From the NCBI RefSeq assembly GCF_002946835.1, contig NZ_CP026652.1, forward strand, positions 558,001-622,000: 64,000 nt of DNA, given 5' to 3'. Made by a program: the position numbers and the translations under genes. Source of the DNA: Streptomyces dengpaensis (GTDB lineage Bacteria > Actinomycetota > Actinomycetes > Streptomycetales > Streptomycetaceae). The notes beneath the pieces were generated by a model. It had not been told where the DNA came from and searched no databases. It saw only the letters and a program-made list of their open reading frames with translations. Positions 42,704 through 50,319 of this stretch are shown here, piece after piece. Position 1 is the first letter of the stretch. The number at the start of each line of letters is the position of its first letter.

Positions 42704-44299
42704 ATGGTCAACGTGCAAGACTCTACGGGCGAGTTGGTCGCCGGGAGATACCGGCTGCTCGAAGTCGTCCTCCAGGAAGAGGGGCGCGTCGGCTGGCACG
42801 GCCAGGACGTGGAGTTCGACCGGCCGGTCACCTTGATCCGGTCGCGGGTCCCGGAGCAGTGGCGCGAGGAGGCGGAGCGCCACAGGGCCGCCCGGATCCT
42901 GCGCGAGTCCGAACTCCTGGGGCTGGACTGTCCCGGCCGAGTGGCCACGGTCGTCGACGTGATCGAGGAGCACGAGTTCGTCTGGACGGTCACGGAGCGG
43001 TCCCCGGGCGACCCGCTGACCGACCTCCTTGGACGCGGTCCCGTGAACTGCGTCCGGGCGGCCCGCATCGGGCTCGGCATCCTCGATGTCCTCGCGGCCG
43101 CCCATCGCAAGGGGCTGACGCACGGCGATCTCAGCCCCGGCCACGTCAGCGTGCACGAACGGGGCGCGGTCACGGTGAGCGGATTCGGCCTCATGGGGGC
43201 CACCGGCTCGCCGCGCGTCACCGCGCCGTCGTACGCCGCTCCCGAGCAGGCCCGTGGCGAGGGCACAGGACCGGCGGCGGACCTGTGGGCGCTGGGCGCG
43301 ATCCTGTACGCGATGGTCGAGGGCCGGCCGCCCATCCAGGACCGTGGGCGGCTCGACGCCACACTCCGCGCGGTGGACCGGCTGCCGATCCGGGCCCCGC
43401 TGAACGCAGGACCGCTCGGTCCGGTCATTCAGGGTCTGCTGCGCAGGGATCTCGGGGAACGGGTGCCCGAGCCGGTCGTACGCGAGGCCCTGACCCGCAT
43501 CCTCAAGGAGGACTTCGCCAGTGCGAGGTCTACGGCGCCCCTGCCCTTCTTCCTGGACGTCGGCGTCATCGCCCGGCGATCGGCACGGGTGTGGCGCGGA
43601 CGATCCGTCAGCACGCCCGTGCTCGTGGGTGGGGCGCTGGCCGTGACGGTCGTCTGTTTCGCCGTGCTCACCGCTGCGGGCGGACTGCCCGACGGGGAGA
43701 CCTCCGCATCCGGCGCGGCTCCCTCACCGACCGCTCCCGGCCACCCGTCGCCCGGCTCGTCCGGTGTCGCCACGCTCCCCCCGCGGACACCACCGGCGTC
43801 GCCCACTCCGTCCCCCTCCTCCACCAGCGGGGAGAAGGCCACGGCCGGCTTCTCCCTCTACCGCGCGCCCGAGGGCTTCTCCCTCCGCCTCCCCGATGGC
43901 TGGAAACCCCTGCGGACCAAGAACGCTGACGACCAGTCCTACCGGATCACCTTCGGCGCGAGCGGTGACCCGCGCACGCTGGCCGTCACCTACAGCACCC
44001 GGCTGGGAACGGATCCGGTCGCTGTCTGGAGTGAACTGGAGCCGTCCCTGCGCAGCGCCTCCGCGGGCTACAAGCGGGTGGGTGACATCCGTGCCGTGGA
44101 CTATCGCGGCTACCAGGGGGCCGACATGGAGTGGCTGTCCGTATCCGACGGGGTCCGCGAGCGCACCTTCGGCCGGGGCTTCCTCATCGGCGACAACCGG
44201 GGCTTCTCCCTGCGCTGGACGACCCCGGCCGACGACTGGAACACCTCCGGCAACCAGCGAGCGCTGGACGTCTTCCTGACGACCTTTCAGGCAACGTAG
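42704..44299 (+). CDS. Membrane-anchored serine/threonine pseudokinase
   Basis: A 531-residue protein with a kinase-like fold (residues about 10-275), one membrane helix (about 304-325, TPVLVGGALAVTVVCFAVLT), a Pro/Ser/Thr linker and an extracellular domain of about 170 residues (FSLYRAPEGFSLRLPDGW and GDIRAVDYRGYQGADMEW). The kinase lacks its catalytic residues: no Gly-rich loop, no VAxK lysine (VTLIRSRV instead), HRDLKPxN is HGDLSPGHV (His140-Asp142) and DFG is SGFG (159-162). Only YAAPEQARG of the activation segment is normal. It should therefore act as a sensor or scaffold. ATG 42704 follows GAGGGATGAC. It converges with the tgm pair. Confidence 0.88.
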   Translation: MVNVQDSTGELVAGRYRLLEVVLQEEGRVGWHGQDVEFDRPVTLIRSRVPEQWREEAERHRAARILRESELLGLDCPGRVATVVDVIEEHEFVWTVTERSPGDPLTDLLGRGPVNCVRAARIGLGILDVLAAAHRKGLTHGDLSPGHVSVHERGAVTVSGFGLMGATGSPRVTAPSYAAPEQARGEGTGPAADLWALGAILYAMVEGRPPIQDRGRLDATLRAVDRLPIRAPLNAGPLGPVIQGLLRRDLGERVPEPVVREALTRILKEDFASARSTAPLPFFLDVGVIARRSARVWRGRSVSTPVLVGGALAVTVVCFAVLTAAGGLPDGETSASGAAPSPTAPGHPSPGSSGVATLPPRTPPASPTPSPSSTSGEKATAGFSLYRAPEGFSLRLPDGWKPLRTKNADDQSYRITFGASGDPRTLAVTYSTRLGTDPVAVWSELEPSLRSASAGYKRVGDIRAVDYRGYQGADMEWLSVSDGVRERTFGRGFLIGDNRGFSLRWTTPADDWNTSGNQRALDVFLTTFQAT

Positions 44300-44329
44300 C
44301 CGCGATCCCGAATCCCCTTCCCCTCGGCG

Positions 44330-45286
44330 TCAGAAGTGCCGTTCGGGGATGCGGAGTTCGGGTCGTCGCTGCGACAGCCAGAGGGCGACCTCGTCGGCGA
44401 TGGGCTGGCCGGTCTCCAGCTCGATGAAGCCGAACTGGCCGCCCTGGTTGCCCTCCAGGAACCACCAGACGCCCGCCTCGTCCTCGGCGAAGTCGAAGGC
44501 GGCGTACGCGAGTCCGGTGAGGGCCAGATAGTCGTGGACGGAGCGGGCGATACGGTCCGGCACCGCGACGGCCTCCCAGACGTGTCCGGTGTCGCCGAAC
44601 CGCCCGTCGATCTGCCCGGGCACGGCGGCCTTCCGGGCGGCGAACAGGCGGGTGCCGACGCCGGTCAGCCGGATGTCGGCACGCTTGGGAATGTACTGCT
44701 GGAGCAGCGCGGGACCGGCCGCGACCCCGGAGAAGTCCGCACCGGGTCCGATGAGCGTGGTCGGCAGGGCCGCCGGCGGCTCGCCGGGCGGTGGCCCCGA
44801 GGCGGACTTCACCACCACGTCCCGGTACTCCTCGACGAATTGCCGGGCCACCCGCGGAGCGGTCGTGATGACGGTCGGCGGCACCGCGAAGCCGCTGCTG
44901 TGGGCGACCCGCAACTGCCAGGGCTTGTGCCGGGCCTGCTCGGCACGGCGCGGGTGGTTCATCCAGCGGGTGGAGGCGGAGTAGAGCATGCCGAACAGGG
45001 CCTGACGGGTCTCGGCCGTGAGCCACGGCGAGGGCTCGGCGGCGTGCGCGGCGGGCTCACCCGGCCTGCGCACCCACACGGAGCGCAGGCCACCCATGCT
45101 GAGCACATGGCCGTTGACCGACAGATAGCCGTCGAAGTCACCGTGGGCGTAGTCGGCCGACAGCACCGCCTTTCCCGGCAGATCGGCGGGGTCGAGGCGC
45201 ACCATGGGCACGCCCCGTTCATGCAGTTTGGCCACCACCATGTCGGCGGTGACGTCCTGCTCGGCCGTGAGAATGAGTACGGTCAT
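44330..45286 (-). CDS. tgmB: ATP-grasp ribosomal peptide maturase (TgmB-like)
   Basis: A 318-residue ATP-grasp ligase that macrocyclises a precursor peptide through side-chain ester or amide bonds. The N-terminus VLILTAEQDVTADMVVAKL is a pre-ATP-grasp Rossmann start. KPWQLRVAHSSGFAVPPTVI, VVVKSASGPPPG, LLQQYIPKRADIRLTGVG and YAAFDFAEDEAGVWWFLEGN supply nucleotide and Mg binding, with the Glu-Asn pair in FLEGNQGG. It starts 15 bp after the precursor gene on the same strand. The methyltransferase often third in such loci is absent. It is convergent with the pseudokinase. Confidence 0.9.
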   Translation of the reverse strand: MTVLILTAEQDVTADMVVAKLHERGVPMVRLDPADLPGKAVLSADYAHGDFDGYLSVNGHVLSMGGLRSVWVRRPGEPAAHAAEPSPWLTAETRQALFGMLYSASTRWMNHPRRAEQARHKPWQLRVAHSSGFAVPPTVITTAPRVARQFVEEYRDVVVKSASGPPPGEPPAALPTTLIGPGADFSGVAAGPALLQQYIPKRADIRLTGVGTRLFAARKAAVPGQIDGRFGDTGHVWEAVAVPDRIARSVHDYLALTGLAYAAFDFAEDEAGVWWFLEGNQGGQFGFIELETGQPIADEVALWLSQRRPELRIPERHF

Positions 45287-45301
45287 GTGCTCGGTCGGCC
45301 G

Positions 45302-45493
45302 TCAGTCGTCGAAGTGCGTCTGGGAACCGGCCGTGGACGTCGTGGTGCCCATGGCCATGAGGAGCGCGCGATCGCTGACCGCGGGGCGTCCGTCGGGCAG
45401 CACATTCAACTGCAGGGACACATCGAAGTGGTACGGGGGCACTGCGGCCGACTGCCCCGTGGGCAAGGCATAGTTGAGGGTGAACGGTCGCAC
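45302..45493 (-). CDS. tgmA: Graspetide precursor peptide (TgmA-like)
   Basis: A 63-residue peptide. The leader begins MRPFTLNYALPTGQ (the family's PFxLNYA maturase-recognition motif), followed by YHFDVSLQLNVLPDGRPAV. The C-terminal core is MGTTTSTAGSQTHFDD: Thr/Ser donors and acidic acceptors at the end, as expected for omega-ester linkage. GTG at 45493 is chosen because GGAAGGA lies 6 bp upstream and the leader motif starts there; an ATG 39 bp upstream is in frame. It is followed immediately by the ATP-grasp maturase gene. The ring topology cannot be read from sequence. Confidence 0.85.
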   Translation of the reverse strand: MRPFTLNYALPTGQSAAVPPYHFDVSLQLNVLPDGRPAVSDRALLMAMGTTTSTAGSQTHFDD

Positions 45494-45770
45494 GAGGGAT
45501 CCTTCCGCGGTCTCACGATGCTCGACGCCCACCCGTACGTGTCATGACCGTAAGAAACTCATTACTTTCGCCACATCGGGTTGCAGGTCATCACATCGCG
45601 TCGTTGCCCGCTTGCTCGATTCCGATCAACTGGTGTGTCCGCTTGGTTCAGGTCCAGTCGTCCGTACTAGTGGTTCCGCGTGTCTGTCTGCTCGATTCGC
45701 CAGCCCGAACCTTCGGCCAATGCTTCATTCTCCGTAGCCCCAACGCCCCACGATCCCAGGAGAGTTCCCG
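45494..45770. other. Divergent intergenic region, tgmA / DUF2238
   Basis: About 280 bp. It contains an AT-richer patch near 45545-45580 (AAACTCATTACTTTCG) that may hold the tgmA promoter on the minus strand, and AGGAGAG just before GTG 45771 on the plus strand. No gene is seen. Confidence 0.4.
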
Positions 45771-46418
45771 GTGCGCGCAAACCCTTTCGTGACGCGTCGG
45801 CCCACCCTCGCCATCGGTATCCGCGTCCCGCCACGATGTGGTGAGTCGGCCTGAGGCGCGGTATCGGCGTCACCGCCGATCCATTTCCTCAGGGAGACCG
45901 TGTGGGTGCTGGTCGGGCTGCCGTTGATCGTACTGACCCGGCGGCGGTTTCCGCTCACGACCCTGCTGTGCTGTCTGCTCGCGGCCCACGCACTGGTGCT
46001 CGCCGTCGGGGGCCACTACACGTACGCGCGGGTCCCGTTGGGCGACTGGGTGCGGGACGGGCTGGGGCTCGACCGCAATCCGTACGACAGGTTCGGGCAC
46101 CTCATGCAGGGCTTCGTACCCGCCATCCTGGTGCGGGAGTTGCTCAGCCGGACCTCACCGCTGCGCGGCAGCCGCTGGCCGGCTCCACTGACCGTGTGCG
46201 TCTGTCTCGCCTTCAGCGCGGTCTTCGAGATGTTCGAGTGGGCGGCGGCGGTGATCGGCGGACAGGCGGCAGACGACTTCCTGGCCACTCAGGGCGATGT
46301 GTGGGACACCCAGTGGGACATGTTCTGCGCCCTGATCGGAGCCACCCTTTCGGTGCTGCTGCTGAGCCGCCTGCACGACCGGCAGCTCGGCGCACTCGCG
46401 GCGTCGGGCCGGCGGTAG
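45771..46418 (+). pseudogene. DUF2238 (YjdF-type) membrane protein with broken N-terminus
   Basis: From 45900 the frame encodes most of a DUF2238 membrane protein: VWVLVGLPLIVLTRRRFPL, VGGHYTYARVPLGDWVRD, DRFGHLMQGFVPAILVREL and WDTQWDMFCALIGATLSVLL. The expected start lies upstream: GTG 45771, with AGGAGAG before it, opens MRANPFVTRRPTLAIGI, a fitting N-terminus in the same frame, but TGA at 45852-45854 interrupts it. Between the TGA and 45900, IHFLRET continues the family sequence. The gene may be dead or may restart at GTG 45900 without its first helix. Two near-duplicate segments (45823-45835 and 45861-45877) sit at the damage. Confidence 0.62.
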
Positions 46419-46430
46419 CAGCAGGACAGC

Positions 46431-46466
46431 GGCAGGCAGCGGCAGGCAGCGGCAGGCAGCGGCAGC
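46431..46466 (+). repeat. 10-bp tandem repeat GGCAGGCAGC
   Basis: The unit GGCAGGCAGC occurs three times in a row plus six bases, directly after the DUF2238 stop and before the shared hairpin. Confidence 0.85.
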
Positions 46467-46468
46467 GC

Positions 46469-46508
46469 GAACGGGTGGGCGCCCCCCAGTAGGTGCGCCC
46501 ACCCGTTC
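46469..46508. terminator. Bidirectional terminator, DUF2238 / aldo-keto reductase
   Basis: Perfect 14-bp arms (46469-46482 and 46495-46508) with a 12-nt loop lie in the gap between two convergent genes; the stem is symmetric, so it can serve both. Confidence 0.8.
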
Positions 46509-46522
46509 TCGTGTCGGTCGTC

Positions 46523-47506
46523 CTACCAGCGGCCCTCCACCTGCTCCTTGATCCGCCGCTCGTAGAGGTCCTCGATCGCGTCCAGCGTCTTCTGCGACAG
46601 CTCAGGCAGCTTCGCGGCCGCCGCGTTGGCGCGGGCCTGTTCGGGTGAGCGGGCGCCCGGGATCACCGTGGTCACGCCGGGCTGCTGGATGATCCAGCGC
46701 AGTGCCAACTGGGCCGGGGTGTAACCCTCCGGGGCGAGGGCGGAGAACTCGGCCGCCGCCTCCACGCCGGCCGCGAAGTCGACTCCGGAGAAGGTCTCGC
46801 CCTGGTCGAAGGACTCTCCGTGGCGGTTGTACGTCCGGTGGTCGTTCTCCGCGAAGACCGTGTCCTTGGTGTACTTGCCGGAGAGCAGGCCGGAGGCGAG
46901 CGGTACGCGGGCGATGATGCCGACGCCCGCCTCCCGGGCCGCCGGAAGCACCTGCCGCAGCGGCTTCAAGCGGAAGGGGTTGAGGATGATCTGGACGCTC
47001 GCCACGTTCGGGCGGGCGAGCGCGGTCAGCGCCTCGTCGCACGTCTCCACGCTCACGCCGTACGCGGCGATCCGCTCCTCGTCGACCAGTGTGTCGAGGG
47101 CGTCGAACACCTCGTCGGAGGAGTAGACGGGCGTCGGCGGGCAGTGCAGCTGCACCAGGTCGACGCGGTCGACACCGAGATTGCGCCGGGAACGGTCGTT
47201 CCAGGCGCGGAAGTTGTCGAGGACGTAGTTCCGCGGGATCTGCTCGACGCGGCGGCCCATCTTGGTCGCGACCAGCACATGCAGGTCCGGCCTGCTCCGC
47301 AGGAACGTGGCGATCGTCTCCTCGCTCCGCCCGTCGCCGTACACGTCGGCCGTGTCGAAGAAGGTCACCCCTGACTCGGCGGCCGTCTCCAGCACGGCCA
47401 GGGCGTCCCGATCACTCACATCGCCCCAGTCGGCACCCAACTGCCAGGTGCCGAGACCGACGACCGAAGCATGCTGACCTGATCTGTCGAATACGCGCTC
47501 TTCCAT
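46523..47506 (-). CDS. Aldo/keto reductase
   Basis: A 327-residue NADPH-dependent AKR TIM barrel. The catalytic Asp and Tyr are in FFDTADVYGDGRSEETI (about residues 49-65), the Lys is in LVATKMGRR and the His is in VQLHCPPTP, completing the Asp-Tyr-Lys-His tetrad. The cofactor-binding end IPGARSPEQARANAAAA is normal. Members reduce aldehydes and ketones; the substrate here is unknown. ATG 47506 begins the canonical N-terminus (MEERVFDRSGQHASVVGLGT). It shares a hairpin terminator with the convergent DUF2238 gene. Confidence 0.92.
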   Translation of the reverse strand: MEERVFDRSGQHASVVGLGTWQLGADWGDVSDRDALAVLETAAESGVTFFDTADVYGDGRSEETIATFLRSRPDLHVLVATKMGRRVEQIPRNYVLDNFRAWNDRSRRNLGVDRVDLVQLHCPPTPVYSSDEVFDALDTLVDEERIAAYGVSVETCDEALTALARPNVASVQIILNPFRLKPLRQVLPAAREAGVGIIARVPLASGLLSGKYTKDTVFAENDHRTYNRHGESFDQGETFSGVDFAAGVEAAAEFSALAPEGYTPAQLALRWIIQQPGVTTVIPGARSPEQARANAAAAKLPELSQKTLDAIEDLYERRIKEQVEGRW

Positions 47507-47608
47507 GCCTCAGTCTGACACCTCCCCTCCCTCCGGCAGGACGTCAACGCCCTGCCGTGGCACATGCGTCCGTGCGGGCTCTCCTTGCGCGCCGCAGCGC
47601 GTCGGCGT

Positions 47609-48007
47609 TCATACGACCCCGGTGGCGGGCGCCGGGGTGCTGTCCACCCGTAGCCGGACCTGGACTTCCTGATCACCGGCCTCCTCGGTTCTCTCCTGCA
47701 CGGTGAACGCCTCGTCCAGCACGTCCCGGAGGCGCTGGACGGCGCCCGGAGTGCCCTGCGCCTCCAGTGACACCGGACCCGACAGACGTGCGGTGGGCTT
47801 TGCGGTGCTCTTGGGCGCGGTGGCCGTGTCGAACGTTCCGGACCAGACCGTGGGGCGATGTTCCGCGCGCTCGTGCGGCTCGTCCTCGGCGCAGCGATCG
47901 GAGCTGAATTGACCGCACAGCACGGCGAACAGGCGCCCGGCGTCCTCCGCGGAGCAGTCGCTGAGCACTACCTGAACCTGCGATGCGGGCAGCGGACCCT
48001 CACTCAT
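47609..48007 (-). CDS. Hypothetical protein (132 aa)
   Basis: A 132-residue soluble protein with an N-terminal alpha/beta unit (ASQVQVVLSDCSAEDAGRLF, VLCGQFSSDRC), a Thr/Lys-rich middle (ATAPKSTAKPTARLSG) and a C-terminal unit with PGAVQRLRDVLDEAFTVQER and QEVQVRLRV. There is no known motif. ATG 48007 is chosen for GGAGAGGA upstream; the frame is open further but the sequence there is unconvincing. It is divergent from the RpiR-type regulator at 48193, across 185 bp. Function unknown. Confidence 0.6.
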   Translation of the reverse strand: MSEGPLPASQVQVVLSDCSAEDAGRLFAVLCGQFSSDRCAEDEPHERAEHRPTVWSGTFDTATAPKSTAKPTARLSGPVSLEAQGTPGAVQRLRDVLDEAFTVQERTEEAGDQEVQVRLRVDSTPAPATGVV

Positions 48008-48192
48008 CGAAATCCTCTCCCTCTCGGTTGCGGACGGGCCGACCCCGCGTGTGGACGGGCAGGCCGGCCGCGCGTGTACGGGCAGGCCGTCCTGCTGTCG
48101 CGGGTACCCCGAGGCGGCGGGCGAAACGAGGGCCGCGCCCATCGCATGCAGTGATACACGCCCAGGTCAACACGGTCCGTGAGCTATGTTGA

Positions 48193-49146
48193 ATGCTTGT
48201 GGGACAAGAAGAAGGCGCATCGGTGCCATCGTCGCAGCAGGCACGCGCGCAGGCATCTGCGATCACCTCGGGGAAGACCGGCCCTGAGGCGGGCGCGGCA
48301 CCGATGTCCCAGCTCAGGGGGCTGTTCGACGGGCCCCGGCTCTCTCCGGGGCAGCGGCGTATCGCCCAGTATCTGATCGAGCACATCACCGAGGCGGCGT
48401 TCCTGTCGATCACCGATCTCGCCGAGCGGGTGGGGGTGAGCCAGCCCTCGGTGACCCGTTTCGCCGCGGCGGTCGGCTTCAGCGGTTACCCCGCGCTACG
48501 GGAGAAGCTCCAGTCGATCGCGCTCGGCATCCTCGGCAGCACGCCGGGCACGCCCGCGGAGGCCACGAGCAACGAGCTGCAGGCCGCGGTGGACGCCGAG
48601 ATCGAGAACCTGGAGAACCTGCGGCGGGACTTCGCGGAACCGGACGAGGTGATCCGCGTCGGCCGGGCCCTGTCGCAGTCGACGCCACTGACGGTCCTGG
48701 GCCTGCGGATCTCCGTCTCGCTGGCCGAGTACTTCGCGTACGCCGCGCGCCGCATCCACCCGGACGTACGGCTGGTGACCCGGGGCGGCAGCGTCGCCTA
48801 CGACGCGCTGCTCCAGTCGCGCGAGGCGGGCGGCACCTGGGTGCTTGCCTTCGGGATGCCCCGGCACGCCCAGGAGACGCTCACGGCCCTGCGCGTCGCC
48901 CGCAACGCGGGTCTCCAGGTGGCCCTGATCACCGACCAGGGGCTCGGGCCGCTGGCGGACGAGGCCGACGTGACCTTCACCATCGGCACCGGTTCCCGCC
49001 TCGTCTTCGACTCCTACTCCGCGCCCGTCGTCATGTCGGCGGCGCTGCTGCAGGCCATGACCGACGCCGATCCGGAGCGGACGCAGGCCCGCCTGGAGGA
49101 GTACGAGCAGGTCGCCGACCAGCACCACTTCTTCCTCAGGGACTGA
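48193..49146 (+). CDS. MurR/RpiR-family transcriptional regulator
   Basis: A 317-residue regulator: an N-terminal HTH_6 domain (RRIAQYLIEHITEAAFLSI, LAERVGVSQPSVTRFAAAVG) joined to a SIS sugar-phosphate-binding domain (about residues 150-290, with VLGLRISVSLAEYFAYAAR and LVTRGGSVAYDALLQS). It probably senses a phosphosugar or related ligand. ATG 48193 has no clear ribosome-binding site; GTG 48223, 7 bp after AAGAAGG, is an alternative. It is divergent from the hypothetical gene at 47609. An AT-rich island with a palindrome lies just downstream (49198-49213). Confidence 0.88.
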   Translation: MLVGQEEGASVPSSQQARAQASAITSGKTGPEAGAAPMSQLRGLFDGPRLSPGQRRIAQYLIEHITEAAFLSITDLAERVGVSQPSVTRFAAAVGFSGYPALREKLQSIALGILGSTPGTPAEATSNELQAAVDAEIENLENLRRDFAEPDEVIRVGRALSQSTPLTVLGLRISVSLAEYFAYAARRIHPDVRLVTRGGSVAYDALLQSREAGGTWVLAFGMPRHAQETLTALRVARNAGLQVALITDQGLGPLADEADVTFTIGTGSRLVFDSYSAPVVMSAALLQAMTDADPERTQARLEEYEQVADQHHFFLRD

Positions 49147-49448
49147 AGTCCGCCGCCTGCCCCCACAGCATCACGGGATCATTCACAACAAACCACGCAT
49201 GAATGTTTTCATGTTCTTGCGCATCCAGCCGCATATATAAATACTTCTCGCGGATCGTTGACCAGGATGCCTCCGGGTCACGTCCCACGATCGCCCGGGG
49301 CCGTCCGCTCCTACCCGCATCGGGGTCCCGGGTGTTCGGACGGGCCCCGCTCGCGCGAGCGCCCGTGGCGGCGGCCCCGGCCATCCCCTAGACCGGGGCC
49401 GTCCCAGACTCCCCCCACGCCCGTCCCCGCCGACGTGACCCGGAAGCG
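49147..49448. other. 302-bp intergenic region with AT-rich island
   Basis: Around 49185-49260 the sequence is strikingly AT-rich for this genome (for example CATATATAAATACTTC). It contains the palindrome described separately. A minus-strand frame from 49234 down to 49136 (MRLDAQEHENIHAW, about 32 codons) is readable but unsupported. The rest is ordinary GC-rich spacer. Confidence 0.45.
49198..49213. promoter_or_regulatory. Palindrome CATGAA-N4-TTCATG
   Basis: CATGAATGTTTTCATG is a 6-4-6 inverted repeat inside the AT-rich island 52 bp after the RpiR gene. RpiR-type regulators use similar TGAA/TTCA palindromes, and arginine-repressor boxes also look like this. The regulated transcript could be on either strand. 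Confidence 0.4.
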
Positions 49449-49835
49449 ATGAACATGGCCCTCACGACTTACTCACCGATCACCTCGGACTGGCCGCGCC
49501 AGGTCAAGACCCCTGGCAGCTTCGACTGGGAGCGGTCGGCGGTCACGTGGCTGCGTGAGCTGGTGCCGGCCCGCTACGCGAGCTACCCCGTTCTGCGCAA
49601 GCACCCCGTGCTCCTCGCCCGCCACGCGCAGATCCAGGTGCAGCACGAGATCCGGGTCGCCCGGACCGCCCTGCAGACCGCGCGGGCCGAACTGCCCGCC
49701 CTCGGCCTGCACGAGGGCGCCATCGAACACACCATCAAGCTGTACGCCGCCGAGGTCATGCAGCTCCAGCACATCGCCCGCAGCATCCGCGCGGTGACCC
49801 AGGCTCTCGTGGACCACAGCGCCACGCGGAACTGA
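49449..49835 (+). CDS. Hypothetical helical protein (128 aa)
   Basis: A 128-residue, largely helical soluble protein. The N-terminus is aromatic (TTYSPITSDWPRQVKTPGSF) and is followed by WLRELVPARYASYPVLRKHP. A long amphipathic helix (HEIRVARTALQTARAELPAL) and a Gln/His-rich helix (AAEVMQLQHIARSIRAVTQA) complete it, suggesting a coiled-coil or four-helix-bundle protein. ATG 49449 follows GGAAGCG; an ATG two codons later is also possible. I do not recognise a characterised family. Confidence 0.65.
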   Translation: MNMALTTYSPITSDWPRQVKTPGSFDWERSAVTWLRELVPARYASYPVLRKHPVLLARHAQIQVQHEIRVARTALQTARAELPALGLHEGAIEHTIKLYAAEVMQLQHIARSIRAVTQALVDHSATRN

Positions 49836-49936
49836 ACGCGCCCCGGACCAGGGCGATACGAGCCGCGCGGGCGGGAAGAGGTAAGGGGAGACGGCCCCGC
49901 CCGGTCGGCCGTCCTCCGAGAGCCCTGGACGGACCC

Positions 49937-50203
49937 ATGGATTCCACGCTCTGGACGGTGGTCGTCATCGGCGCGGTCCTGGGCGCCGTCGCGCTCGGGA
50001 TGGCGCTGGTGCTCCTGGTCCGGCTCGTCCGTGCCCGCCGTGATCTGCGGCGGGCCGGGCTTCCGACGGGGCCGCGCTGGGTCTTCTGGGGCGCCGTCGC
50101 CTATCTCGTGCTGCCGGTCGATCTGCTGCCCGACCCCGTCTATCTGGACGACATCGGCGTCCTCCTCCTGGCCCTTCGCTCGCTGCGCGCCGTACCCCGG
50201 TGA
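49937..50203 (+). CDS. YkvA/DUF1232-type small membrane protein
   Basis: An 88-residue protein with an N-terminal helix (VVIGAVLGAVALGMALVLL) and a DUF1232 core: WVFWGAVAYLVLPVDLLPDP followed by YLDDIGVLLLALRSL. The PxDLxPD motif is the family hallmark. The role of these proteins is unknown. ATG 49937 follows CCGAGAGCC. Its stop is 117 bp before the next gene. Confidence 0.82.
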   Translation: MDSTLWTVVVIGAVLGAVALGMALVLLVRLVRARRDLRRAGLPTGPRWVFWGAVAYLVLPVDLLPDPVYLDDIGVLLLALRSLRAVPR

Positions 50204-50319
50204 TCGATGCCGCGCCGGTCACGGGAACCCTCGCGTACCGGCGGGCCGTTGACCACGTGACGGCCCGTGACGACAGGGCCCAGAGGTCGCTACGAATCAA
50301 CGCGTCGACGGGGGGCACC

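Noticed and set aside
49136..49234. A 32-codon minus-strand frame in the AT-rich island.
   Set aside because: It is protein-like in composition but has no ribosome-binding site and no recognised relatives; mentioned only as a possibility.
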